A stretch of DNA of 56,718 bases from Acidimicrobiales bacterium (GTDB lineage: Bacteria; Actinomycetota; Actinomycetes; Mycobacteriales; QHCE01), in the NCBI GenBank assembly GCA_003243955.1, contig QHCE01000023.1, positions 1 through 56,718 of the forward strand, given 5' to 3'. Shown here piece after piece: positions 40,865 to 50,070 of the stretch. Position 1 is the first letter of the stretch. Every line of letters starts with the position of its first letter. The translations under genes were made by a program, and so were the position numbers. The notes below the pieces were generated by a model. It did no database searches and was not told the origin of the DNA. It saw only the letters and a list, made by a program, of their open reading frames with translations.

Positions 40865-40914
40865 CTGAAGAGCCTCCTCGGCAATGACTGTTGTTTGGGG
40901 TCCTATTCGCGCCC

Positions 40915-41343
40915 TCAACTTTGGACAGCTTCAATATACTCAGCGATTGCACGGGCGAAGCGATCGAAATCATCGAGATGGGTTCGAAGGACCTCGTAGA
41001 CGCGGGCGGGCTCGATATCTTCGTAATGGTGTACGAGGCGATTGCGCATTCTGGCCATCGGTTCGAGCGTGGCAGCAAAGTCCATCTTGAGGACGCGTTC
41101 CTTGCCCATTACCCGAAAGACGTCCGCATAGCTTGTCGGCTGATCAAATCCAGATGTCGCAATGATGTGGTGACCAATGCTCAGAGTGGTTTCTATAGCA
41201 AGCTGGAGGAACCGTTCAGCGCTGCCAAAGTTACGCGGGTCTTTTTGGTACTCGTCGAGTGGTAGCTCGGCGAGCTTGCGCAGAATCCGAACATAGCGGG
41301 CCAGCATTGTCAACAGTTCATCGATCCGCGAAACGTCAACCAT
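40915..41343 (-). CDS. HepT-like HEPN toxin
   Basis: R-x4-H-x-Y motif in MRNRLVHHYEDI; adjacent to MNT gene. Confidence 0.82.
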   Translation of the reverse strand: MVDVSRIDELLTMLARYVRILRKLAELPLDEYQKDPRNFGSAERFLQLAIETTLSIGHHIIATSGFDQPTSYADVFRVMGKERVLKMDFAATLEPMARMRNRLVHHYEDIEPARVYEVLRTHLDDFDRFARAIAEYIEAVQS

Positions 41344-41788
41344 GACTTAGCACTCCTTGGCGCGCCCGTTCACGCACCGCTTTGAGGTAGTTATCGTGGT
41401 AGGGCCGGAAGTCTAGAAATTCCTGCTCGACCCGCTGCCGAAAGGCGATACGTGCGTGTTCATCCCTGCTGAACACAACTCTGCCCGCCACCACCCGATA
41501 CTGCAACCACAGTGGCGCGCTATCGAGCATTAGCAGATCGACATCCTCGCGATTTAGCGCGCTGACCAACTCATTGTGTAGCCGAGCGTCATCAAGTAAG
41601 GTGCCGCGAGGCTTAGTGAATACCGCTAGATCGACATCGCTTCCCACTCGTTCCTCACCTCTGGATATCGATCCGAAAAGGTAGGCGAAACGTATCTGAA
41701 GCTCGCTCTCCATAACATTACGGATTTGATCGGAGATCTTGGCGACAACTTGATCCGGACTGCGTAGCATGTTTCCATTCTGCCGCAC
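41336..41788 (-). CDS. MntA-like nucleotidyltransferase antitoxin
   Basis: FGSISRGEERVGSDVDLAVF (GS-x10-DxD). Confidence 0.82.
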   Translation of the reverse strand: MRQNGNMLRSPDQVVAKISDQIRNVMESELQIRFAYLFGSISRGEERVGSDVDLAVFTKPRGTLLDDARLHNELVSALNREDVDLLMLDSAPLWLQYRVVAGRVVFSRDEHARIAFRQRVEQEFLDFRPYHDNYLKAVRERARQGVLSHG

Positions 41789-41794
41789 TTACGA

Positions 41795-41838
41795 CGAGTT
41801 AGTCGATAGCTGTGGAGACTCCTACACGCCGTCCCACC
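41795..41838. repeat. imperfect direct repeat copy B flanking HEPN/MNT
   Basis: cgagttagtcgatagctgtggagactcctacacgccgtcccacc. Confidence 0.7.
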
Positions 41839-41863
41839 TGTGTTTATGCTTCATCTGGAGCTC

Positions 41864-42931
41864 CTAGACGTCATCCCAGCGAAATAACTTCACCGCGATG
41901 GCTCCGGCGACGGCAGCGAAAGCGAGTAGTAACGCCGCATCGGGCAGGATAGTGGCGAGGTCGGCGCTGCGGACGAAAACGTTGCGCATGCTATCTACCA
42001 GGTGCTTGAGCGGGAAAACCTCCGACAGGCTCCGCAGCCATGCTGGTGCGCTGTCCAGTGGGAAGAACGCTCCGGACAGGAATGCCATCGGCAGCACGAT
42101 GAGGTTGGAGATTCCGCTCGCGCCCTCGGCGCTCTTTGCGAAGGAGCCGGCAAGTAACCCGATAGCGAAAAATGCCAGCGTGGCACAGATGATCAGAGGG
42201 ATCGCAAGCCACCAGTCTCCGGTGAGTTGCAGTCCGAACGCTGGCAGCAGCGCAATGCCGACGAAGATGACGCCCTGTACGAGAGCGATCGCGATGCTCA
42301 CACCCACACGTGCGGTAATAACCGCCGCCAGCGACACCGGGGCCAACTGCAGCCGCCGCAGGACTTTACGTCGCCGCCATTCCACCAGCGTTAGTGACGC
42401 CCCAAATACCGCACTCATCGATATCGCCCAGCCCAACAGCCCAGGGGTCTGGTACTGGATGGGCTGAATAGATTTGTCTTCTACGCGGTGTGTGTTCAAC
42501 CCGTATCGGGGGACGTTGCCGCTGGCGGCAATATTGGCGCTCTGTACTACCGATTCCAGTACGCCCCGTACTGTGGCCGAGCGAACCTGGTCTGCCTCGG
42601 AGTAATACACCGCCAGCTGGTTGTCTTTCTCGCTGACTACGGCGTCGTAATCCCCGTCACGTACTTTACGTAGCTGTGGTTGCAATGGTCCAGATTCTTT
42701 AGTGACGCTCAGTGAGCCCTTCAGGTCGGTTTTTGCTGTTTGCGGCAATTGGTCGAGTACCGTCACCTCACCGACTTGCACCACATGCGCCTTGGAGGTG
42801 CCGTGGTCAGTGAATAGCACCCCAAAGAGCACCAGGAACATCAACGGAAAGAGGATCGTGAAGAACACCGCGGTTTTGTCGCGAATGAAACTCAGGGCCA
42901 ATACTTTGGCCAAGGTGCCAAAACCGCTCAT
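41864..42931 (-). CDS. ABC-2 type transporter permease
   Basis: ABC-2 membrane topology; LSFIRDKTAVFFTILFPLMFLVLFGVLF; overlaps ATPase gene. Confidence 0.88.
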   Translation of the reverse strand: MSGFGTLAKVLALSFIRDKTAVFFTILFPLMFLVLFGVLFTDHGTSKAHVVQVGEVTVLDQLPQTAKTDLKGSLSVTKESGPLQPQLRKVRDGDYDAVVSEKDNQLAVYYSEADQVRSATVRGVLESVVQSANIAASGNVPRYGLNTHRVEDKSIQPIQYQTPGLLGWAISMSAVFGASLTLVEWRRRKVLRRLQLAPVSLAAVITARVGVSIAIALVQGVIFVGIALLPAFGLQLTGDWWLAIPLIICATLAFFAIGLLAGSFAKSAEGASGISNLIVLPMAFLSGAFFPLDSAPAWLRSLSEVFPLKHLVDSMRNVFVRSADLATILPDAALLLAFAAVAGAIAVKLFRWDDV

Positions 42932-43851
42932 GCCCGGTACTCCCGTCCAGTTAGCTCTAAGAAGACGTCTTCGAGGGTGGGCCCTTTGACCTGTAGGTCG
43001 GTGAGCGATTGTCGTTGCACTAACTCGGTGAGCAGCACCGCTGGCTGCGTGGTACTGATGGTTAAGGAAACACCGTCGTCGCTTACCTGCGCTGCGCCTG
43101 GCAGCTCGGCGGCCGCTTCAAGGCTGATCGTGCCGTGCGCCACACTGACGTGGACCGCGCGGTGCAGGTCGCGCATCAAGACGGCGGGGGCATCGACGCG
43201 CAGAATCTTTCCGGCGTCCATGATCGCTACCCGATCGCATAGCGTTTCCGCCTCATCCATGTAGTGCGTAGTGAGGACGACCGTGCGGCCGCTGGAGTTG
43301 ATCCCGCGCAGCAGGTCCCACAGGTTTCGCCGCGCCTGGGGGTCCAGGGCTGCGGTCGGCTCATCCAGAAAGACCAGCTCCGGGTCGTGTACTAGCGTGC
43401 AGGCCAGCGAGAGGCGTTGAGTTTGCCCGCCGGAGAGCCGCTCGGTTCGAGTATCAGCCTGATCCGCCAACCCGACTGTTTCTAGCATCGCGTCGGCCTT
43501 GGCCGTCTTTACCCCGTACAGCGAGGCAAACGTGCGGATCTGCTCCCGGGCGGTGAGCCGTTCAAAGAACGCCGACGCCTGTAGTTGCACTCCAATGCGA
43601 GGCAACAACTTCAGATTGCGCGGCCACACTGGTAGGCCAAATAGCGTGGCTCTACCTCGGTCGGGCTGCCGGAGGCCCTCAAGAATCTCTAGCGTGGTGG
43701 TCTTTCCGGCGCCGTTGGGCCCCAGGATCCCGAAGAACTCGCCTTCGGACACTGACAGTGATACGCCATCCACGGCTTTGACGCTGCCGTAGCTCTTGGC
43801 GATGTCGTTGGCTTCAATCGTCTGCGTTGAACCGTTAACTGGCACACGCAT
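42928..43851 (-). CDS. ABC transporter ATP-binding protein
   Basis: Walker A GPNGAGKTT, LSGGQTQRL, Walker B ELVFLDEPTAALDP. Confidence 0.95.
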   Translation of the reverse strand: MRVPVNGSTQTIEANDIAKSYGSVKAVDGVSLSVSEGEFFGILGPNGAGKTTTLEILEGLRQPDRGRATLFGLPVWPRNLKLLPRIGVQLQASAFFERLTAREQIRTFASLYGVKTAKADAMLETVGLADQADTRTERLSGGQTQRLSLACTLVHDPELVFLDEPTAALDPQARRNLWDLLRGINSSGRTVVLTTHYMDEAETLCDRVAIMDAGKILRVDAPAVLMRDLHRAVHVSVAHGTISLEAAAELPGAAQVSDDGVSLTISTTQPAVLLTELVQRQSLTDLQVKGPTLEDVFLELTGREYRA

Positions 43852-44005
43852 ACGCTAGCGCGGGTGAGGTGTCTCGACGTGTCTGAGGTGCCTCAGGGCC
43901 TCACGTGCCACTAGATTGTTGCCATGGCCTCAGCTTTCTCTCGAGCGTGGAGCAGACTCGTAATCTATTGCATTGCTCTGTGTGAAGTGCTCTGGTGTTG
44001 GGGTT

Positions 44006-44040
44006 CTTCAGCGACAACTAGGCACTAGTTGTCGCTGAAG
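44006..44040. terminator. 16-bp perfect hairpin, 3-nt loop
   Basis: cttcagcgacaactag-gca-ctagttgtcgctgaag. Confidence 0.6.
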
Positions 44041-44067
44041 GCGTACGGCGATATCGATTAAAAAACT

Positions 44068-44490
44068 CTAGCTCGAAGGAAGAAGCGTAAAGTGATCTCC
44101 AGAAGCTAGTGGCATGATCGCCTGAAAATGTTTGTGATCCAAGGTAAGTATGCGTGTGGTGTGGTATCTCGCCGCTAACACCACAATCGAGGCGTCGGTA
44201 ATTCCGATGTTCAGGTCCGTATACTGCTCAACTACCGTAATCGCTTGGTCAAGGTCGTCATTGCTGAACTGCGCAACTGTCATGTTGTCGCGAATATCCT
44301 GGAGCATTGCCACTTCAGCCGGCACCTGGCCAAGCCGCGCGATCATGTAGTCGGCCTCTGCCAACACTAACGGTGAAATCACCAGACGACCTAGCGTCGC
44401 CGTAAGCGCTGCGAGGCAGCGCCGGTGTGCGGCTTCACGTGCGTTAGTAGCTGACACAAGGACACTGGTGTCTACCAGTGTGTCTACCAC
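44068..44490 (-). CDS. vapC: VapC PIN-domain toxin
   Basis: VVDTLVDTSVLVSATNAREAAHRR...NIGITDASIVVLAARY. Confidence 0.82.
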   Translation of the reverse strand: MVDTLVDTSVLVSATNAREAAHRRCLAALTATLGRLVISPLVLAEADYMIARLGQVPAEVAMLQDIRDNMTVAQFSNDDLDQAITVVEQYTDLNIGITDASIVVLAARYHTTRILTLDHKHFQAIMPLASGDHFTLLPSS

Positions 44491-44726
44491 TGACCGAACC
44501 CTTCCAGCCGCGAGTCCCAACCTTCGGATATAGCCGTCGTGGGTGTGATATCCACAACCGGTATTCGCCATTGCCGCCGCGCAGGAGCGGACGAATCCAA
44601 ATCAGCCAATATAGCCTCCAGCACTACCCTGTTCAGGCTCTTGTCGCGATCCTTCGCAACCACTTTGAGCCGCATGTACTCCTCGCGCGGCAACCGCACC
44701 GTCAGTGTGCATGTATTCATGAACAC
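44484..44726 (-). CDS. vapB: VapB-type RHH antitoxin
   Basis: TLTVRLPREEYMRLKVVAKDRDKSLNRVVLEAI; overlaps vapC. Confidence 0.75.
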   Translation of the reverse strand: MFMNTCTLTVRLPREEYMRLKVVAKDRDKSLNRVVLEAILADLDSSAPARRQWRIPVVDITPTTAISEGWDSRLEGFGQW

Positions 44727-44896
44727 ATACTACTACTTTGACTACAGCCTCGCTGGACAGACAGCACCTGTCGCCATGGGTTGTCGAGGGTCGCGACGAG
44801 TCCTTGAGCCACGTATCCCGGCCATAACCTATTCTGGCTGCCCAATGCCCCTCGTGGTGGGCGCCAGACAGCGGAGGTGTCGGCGAGATAAGTCAC
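44717..44896 (-). pseudogene. second VapC, truncated/rearranged
   Basis: VTYLADTSAVWR PIN start then short sequence; only about 60 aa remain. Confidence 0.6.
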
Positions 44897-45110
44897 CGCC
44901 CGGACTGCTCCTTTTGGGTGAGGATGTCGAAGTCCAGGATGTGGTCGGCGTTCTCCTGTAGCCAAGCCAAACCTCGGGCGTGATCATCGGCGCTGATGCT
45001 CGCAGCAACAGTGAGCGCCTGGTTATCGTGTCACGCTTAGTCCCCGTGCCAAGTTGCCGTGCTGCGAAAGCCAGCACTGCGTCATCAAGGTCGATCACAG
45101 TTCGAGCCAT
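44893..45110 (-). pseudogene. second VapB antitoxin, frameshifted
   Basis: MARTVIDLDDAVLAFAARQLGTGTKRDTI, then +1 frame NQALTVAASISADDHARGLAWLQENADHILDFDILTQKEQSGR*. Confidence 0.7.
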
Positions 45111-45206
45111 ATCCACCTACCTGTTTGATACATGCAAGTATGACTGCGTATCACATTCGACACATCAAGCAAGGAGTAGGGATTTTCGGCGACTGTAGGA
45201 GCACTC

Positions 45207-48200
45207 CTACAGCGCTGAGAAGTCCAATACCCGATCGGCTAGCTCGCCGATGCCAGCCAGTAGTCCCATGCGCGCGGCTCGCAGCTCACGGTCGTCGGCC
45301 ATTACCAATACTTCAGCGAAGAACGTGCCAATTGGCGCGATTAACGTGCCAGCCACTGGAACGAATGCATCCAGCTCGGTGCCCGATGCGCCCTGCAGCG
45401 CGGCGCTGGCTTTCATCACAGCTTCGTGCAACGCCAGCTCAGCTGGGTCGTGCAGAGCGGTCACGTCATAACCGGCCGGCGTCCCTGCCGGCACGATGCG
45501 GCGGACCCGCTGCATTGCCGCGACGACGCCGGTGAATTCCGCCGACCCTTCATGCTTGGCGAGCTGATCCAGGGTTGCCATGGCGCTGGCTGGGGTGTCG
45601 AATCTCGGCCTCACCGCCGCGACCGCCCGATGGTCATGTCCGGCATCGAGCAGTTGCTGTGCGAAGCGTCGGTGCGCGAACTCCACCGCCTCAGCTAACG
45701 CGGCACCGCTCACCGCAACGGGTTGACCCGCGGCTGCCGACCGCAAGCCGGCGGTAACCGTGATGCGCCGCACCGCCGGGTGAGCGGTCAGTATGCTCAC
45801 CACGCCTAGGGCGGCGCGGCGCATGCCAAATGGATCCGAGCTGCCGGTGGGCGCGGCGCCCACGGCGAATAGTCCGGCCAGCAGGTCTAGGCGATCCGCC
45901 AGGGCCAGGAGCGCGCCGGCTGGGGTAACCGGCAGTGCCCTCCCCGCTGCGCGCGGTAACTCCATCTCGGCCAGCGCGGTCGCGACAGCTTCGGTCTCCC
46001 CAGCTCGCAGCGCGTACTCGCTCGCCATAATGCCAGCCAAACTGGGCAACTCGGTAACCATCTGCGAGCCTAGATCGAACTTGGCCAGCTCTCCGGCGCG
46101 CCGGAGCGTGTCGCTGTCGGCGGGACTCAAAGTGTCGCCAACGGTGTTCGCCAGCTCTTGTGCGAGGCGTTGGATTCGAGCCGCCCGATCGGCGACCGAA
46201 CCCAGATGCTCGGCGAACGTCAGCTTCGCTAAACCGGCTGCCATCTGCTCCAGCGGTCGGTGGAGATCGGCGTTCCAGAAGAACGTGGCATCTTCGTAGC
46301 GGGCGCGAAGCACCGCCTCATTACCCGCTCGTACCACATCATCGTCGTGCCGCCCGTTGGCAACCGCGACGAAATAGGGCAACAGTGCGCCGCTGGCCCC
46401 TCGTACCGGAAGGTAGCGCTGGTGCTTGCGCATCACGGTCGTGAGTACGTCGGAAGGAAGCTGAAGATATTTTTCGCTGAACGAGCCCAGGAGCGGCCGT
46501 GGTTGCTCAACAAGCTGAGTTATTTCGTCGATGAGTGCACCATCACCCGCAACGTCGATCTGGCCGTCTACGCTGTTGGAAAGGGCCTGTGCCTGCCGCA
46601 CAATATGCTTGCGCCGGGCCGCGGCATCAGCCACGATGTCATGCTCGGCGAGGAGCTCCAGATAGCCGTCAGCGTGCCCGATAACCAGCTGTGAACTGAT
46701 CTGGTTGCGGTGCAGCTGGGTGGTTCGTCCTGCGGTGAGCGACGAGACTTGACACGGGACTACGACATCGTCGAGCAGCGCTACAAGCCAGCGGATCGGC
46801 CGGCTGAAGGATAGCCCCGGCGCGTTCCAGCGCATGTTTTTCTCCGCACGTAGCCCCGTGACTGCTGCGCTAAGTACGGCGCCCAATACATCCAGCGCGG
46901 CTCGTCCAGTAATGCGCTGGTATACCCCGACGTACACCGCCTCGGCGGCGCCCTCCGCGACAAGTTCGCCGTGGGCGTCCAGCCGAATTAGCTCGGCCAA
47001 CTCCACACCTTGGCTGCGCGCAAAACCTTGCACTGCTTTGGTCGGCTCGCCGTCAGCATCGTATGCGGCGCTGAGCCGGGGGCCGCGCACGATTCGGTCG
47101 GAGTCTGCTTCACGGGGAGCAACTTCATGAACAAGTGCGACAATTCGTCGAGGTGTCCCGTATGTGGTGATGTCGCCATAGGCGAGTCGGGTCTCAGCCA
47201 GCGATGCTCGAAGCGTCTCGGCGACACTGCCGCACGCCCGCTGCACTTCCGTGGGGGGCAGCTCTTCGGTACCAACCTCCAAGAGCAGCGTCGCCGGCTG
47301 CGTGGGTGGGGCTGCCACATCCACCAGCGGCGGTGCCGATGGGCTGCTCACGATTCCGAGCGGATGACCCTGCTCTTTCCGACGGGCGATCCACAACTTG
47401 GCAACCTCATGCGCCAACGTGCGTATTCGACTAAACGTCCGCGCCCGCTCAGTGGGACTGACAGCGCCCCGGGAATCCAGCACGTTAAAGGTATGTGAGC
47501 ACTTGAGCACGAACGAATGAGCTGGAATGGGCAGGCCGGCTGCGATCATGCGCCGTGCTTCGGCTTCATAACTGTCAAACAGTGCGGAGTTCGTGGGCAG
47601 ATCGGCGTCGTCGAGGTAGTAGCGGCTCCACTCGTACTCAGATTGTCCTAATACTTCGCCGTAGGTCAACTTCTCGGTGTAGGCGATCTTACTGAAGTGG
47701 TCCACGCCTTGCAGCGCCATGAGGATGCGTTCGACCCCGTAGGTGATCTCTACGCTTACCGGATCCAGTGTGACGCTGCCGGACTGCTGAAAATAGGTGA
47801 ACTGGGTGATTTCGAGTCCGTCTAACCAGACCTCCCACCCCAAGCCCCACGCGCCTAACGCTGGAGAAGCCCAATTGTCTTCCACAAACCGAATGTCGTG
47901 GATGCCAGTATCGATACCAAGCGCACGCAAGCTGCCCAAATACAGCTCTTGAGCGTCTCCTGGTTCGGGTTTGAGAATCACCTGGAACTGCGTATGTGTG
48001 GCGATCCGGTTGGGGTTTTGACCGTAGCGCGAGTCGTCCGGACGTACCGAAGGTTCGGTATAGGCCACTCGCCACGGCTCTGGCCCCAGCACTCGCAGCG
48101 CGGTGGCTGAGTTCAGTGTCCCAGCTCCTACCTCAGTGTTGGAGGGTTGCGCGCTGAGGCAGCCGTAGTTTTCCCAGTACTGAGAAAGGGTGAACAGTGC

Positions 48201-48218
48201 GTCTTGCATGGTGAGCAT
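45207..48218 (-). CDS. glyQS: single-chain alpha-beta glycyl-tRNA synthetase (GlyQS)
   Basis: GlyQ part MQDALFTLSQYWENYGC...YGVERILMALQGVDHF fused to GlyS part LLLEVGTEELPPTEVQRACGS... Confidence 0.95.
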   Translation of the reverse strand: MLTMQDALFTLSQYWENYGCLSAQPSNTEVGAGTLNSATALRVLGPEPWRVAYTEPSVRPDDSRYGQNPNRIATHTQFQVILKPEPGDAQELYLGSLRALGIDTGIHDIRFVEDNWASPALGAWGLGWEVWLDGLEITQFTYFQQSGSVTLDPVSVEITYGVERILMALQGVDHFSKIAYTEKLTYGEVLGQSEYEWSRYYLDDADLPTNSALFDSYEAEARRMIAAGLPIPAHSFVLKCSHTFNVLDSRGAVSPTERARTFSRIRTLAHEVAKLWIARRKEQGHPLGIVSSPSAPPLVDVAAPPTQPATLLLEVGTEELPPTEVQRACGSVAETLRASLAETRLAYGDITTYGTPRRIVALVHEVAPREADSDRIVRGPRLSAAYDADGEPTKAVQGFARSQGVELAELIRLDAHGELVAEGAAEAVYVGVYQRITGRAALDVLGAVLSAAVTGLRAEKNMRWNAPGLSFSRPIRWLVALLDDVVVPCQVSSLTAGRTTQLHRNQISSQLVIGHADGYLELLAEHDIVADAAARRKHIVRQAQALSNSVDGQIDVAGDGALIDEITQLVEQPRPLLGSFSEKYLQLPSDVLTTVMRKHQRYLPVRGASGALLPYFVAVANGRHDDDVVRAGNEAVLRARYEDATFFWNADLHRPLEQMAAGLAKLTFAEHLGSVADRAARIQRLAQELANTVGDTLSPADSDTLRRAGELAKFDLGSQMVTELPSLAGIMASEYALRAGETEAVATALAEMELPRAAGRALPVTPAGALLALADRLDLLAGLFAVGAAPTGSSDPFGMRRAALGVVSILTAHPAVRRITVTAGLRSAAAGQPVAVSGAALAEAVEFAHRRFAQQLLDAGHDHRAVAAVRPRFDTPASAMATLDQLAKHEGSAEFTGVVAAMQRVRRIVPAGTPAGYDVTALHDPAELALHEAVMKASAALQGASGTELDAFVPVAGTLIAPIGTFFAEVLVMADDRELRAARMGLLAGIGELADRVLDFSAL

Positions 48219-48319
48219 GGCCAGATGTTTCCATACCTGACAATCAGCCCGAGGTCGGGCACCCCGCTGGCCGTAAAGTCGATCGGATGCGTAGCGAGTC
48301 GGATCCACCCGAAAATGAT

Positions 48320-48381
48320 CGACTAATTCAACACAGGGTATGCGACTAATTCAACACAGGGTATGCGACTAATTCAACACA
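48320..48381. repeat. 23-bp tandem repeat, 2 full copies plus 16 nt
   Basis: cgactaattcaacacagggtatg starting at 48320, 48343, 48366. Confidence 0.9.
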
Positions 48382-48399
48382 TGGTGGTAGCGTGATGTG

Positions 48400-49653
48400 A
48401 TGGATCGCTCGCGATATGAAGCGCTGGTGCCACGTCACGCGGCATCAATTGTTGCAGCTGCACTCCTCGATACTCGGGTCGTGCTGGTGAACGGGGCGCG
48501 GCAGTGCGGCAAGAGCACTCTCGTTCGAGGACTTACCGACGATAATGCGTCCGAGTTTCGCGACCTCGATGTGGCCGCTGTTCGCAGTGCGGCCGCAGAA
48601 GATCCCGCCGGCTTCGTAGATTACTCCCGTCTCATGATCATCGATGAGATACAGCGAGTGCCCGAGCTTCTTCTTGCGATCAAACATGAGGTGGATACCG
48701 ACCCTCGACCGGGTCGCTTTGTCCTGACCGGCTCCTCGCGATTGCTGGGGTTGCGCGATCTCCCAGATGCTTTACCTGGACGTATGGAGACTATTGAGCT
48801 ATGGCCGTTTTCGCAAGGCGAAATCGAAGGCCGGATCGACGGCTTCATCGATGCCATCTTCGGCGAGGGACCGCAGCTGCACCATACGTCGACGGTGAGC
48901 CGTTCCGAGTATGCCGCACGAGTAGTACGAGGCGGTTTTCCTCAGGCGGTAGCTCGGTCCAAGCCCCGTCGCCGTGAACTCTTCTTCGATTCCTATCTCA
49001 ATGACTTGATTACTCGAGATGTGCATCAGCTTTCAGAAATCGAACGGAGCCCACAACTTCGGGCTTTGTTGCGCCTTTTGGCCGCTCGTTCCGGTGGGCT
49101 ATTCGTCGCCGGTTCGCTTAGTAACGAGTTGGGAATCTCGCAGCCTACGGTTACCCGGTATGTGACGCTGTTGCAAGAGGTTTTCCTGATCAAGCGGATT
49201 CCGGCATGGTCGCGCAATGTGAGTACTCGGGCGATTGGGACTCCCAAAGTGGCCTTCGTGGACTCTGGTATAGCGGCTAATCTGTTGGACACAGATGCCA
49301 ATGGTCTACGGCGTCCGGGTAGCTGGTTCGGCCCTCTTTTGGAGGGCTTTGTTCTGATGGAGTTGGCGCGCCAGCGTACGTGGTCACGGCTAAGAGTCGA
49401 GCTCTCGCACTATCGCACTAAAGACAAGGTCGAAGTCGATGCCGTTCTGGAGGATCGACAGGGAAGGGTCGTAGGCATTGAAGTAAAGGCGGCCTCGACT
49501 GTCCGTGCTGAGGACTTTCAAGGTCTACGGCATTTGGCGCAGCGGTTAGGTGAGGATTTCGTCGTCGGAGTGGTGTTTTACACCGGCGCACAAACTCTTT
49601 CATTCGGGCCTGCGCTGCGAGCTATCCCGATTAGTGCATTGTGGGAAGCGTGA
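48400..49653 (+). CDS. AAA_14/DUF4143-type ATPase
   Basis: VLVNGARQCGKSTLVRGL, SRLMIIDEIQRVPELLLAIKHEVD, RFVLTGSSRLL, C-terminal KDKVEVDAVLEDRQGRVVGIEVKAA. Confidence 0.9.
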   Translation: MDRSRYEALVPRHAASIVAAALLDTRVVLVNGARQCGKSTLVRGLTDDNASEFRDLDVAAVRSAAAEDPAGFVDYSRLMIIDEIQRVPELLLAIKHEVDTDPRPGRFVLTGSSRLLGLRDLPDALPGRMETIELWPFSQGEIEGRIDGFIDAIFGEGPQLHHTSTVSRSEYAARVVRGGFPQAVARSKPRRRELFFDSYLNDLITRDVHQLSEIERSPQLRALLRLLAARSGGLFVAGSLSNELGISQPTVTRYVTLLQEVFLIKRIPAWSRNVSTRAIGTPKVAFVDSGIAANLLDTDANGLRRPGSWFGPLLEGFVLMELARQRTWSRLRVELSHYRTKDKVEVDAVLEDRQGRVVGIEVKAASTVRAEDFQGLRHLAQRLGEDFVVGVVFYTGAQTLSFGPALRAIPISALWEA

Positions 49654-49776
49654 TTTTAAACGTCCGTGGCTTTTCAGTGGCACCAAGCTGATAGGTGACC
49701 GTGCCTGCCGTCCAGCAGGGTTTGAATGCTTACCCTGGCTCGGCTATTTCTCTATACCAGACTAGAATCGTGGGCT

Positions 49777-50070
49777 ATGAAGACCGAATCGTTGGCTCAT
49801 GTGAAAGCCCAGCTCTCGGCCTTGGTCGATGAGGTAGTGCACACTCATGAACAAGTCACAGTGACTCGCAATGGAAAACCAGTGGTGGTGATCCTTGCTG
49901 TCGAGGATCTGAACTCGTTGCAGGAGACCGTAGAGCTACTAGCTGACCCGCAGGCCCGGGCACGCGTGGAACAAGGACGGAGAGAGATCGCTCGCGGGCA
50001 TTACACCGACCGAGATGAGATGGCTCAGCTCATGGAGGAACGCCGCCGTCGGGAGGCGGCTGCGGAGTGA
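49777..50070 (+). CDS. Phd/YefM-family antitoxin
   Basis: MKTESLAHVKAQLSALVDEVVHTHEQVTVTRNGKPVVVILAVEDLNSL. Confidence 0.88.
   Translation: MKTESLAHVKAQLSALVDEVVHTHEQVTVTRNGKPVVVILAVEDLNSLQETVELLADPQARARVEQGRREIARGHYTDRDEMAQLMEERRRREAAAE

Noticed and set aside
45193-45212. CTGTAGGAG-CA-CTCCTACAG at glyQS stop
   Set aside because: Short hairpin likely just a terminator; similarity to TAGGAG in the HEPN/MNT repeats is too short to interpret.
48320-48381. Tandem 23-bp repeats as a CRISPR array
   Set aside because: Repeats are directly adjacent with no spacers and no cas genes nearby.
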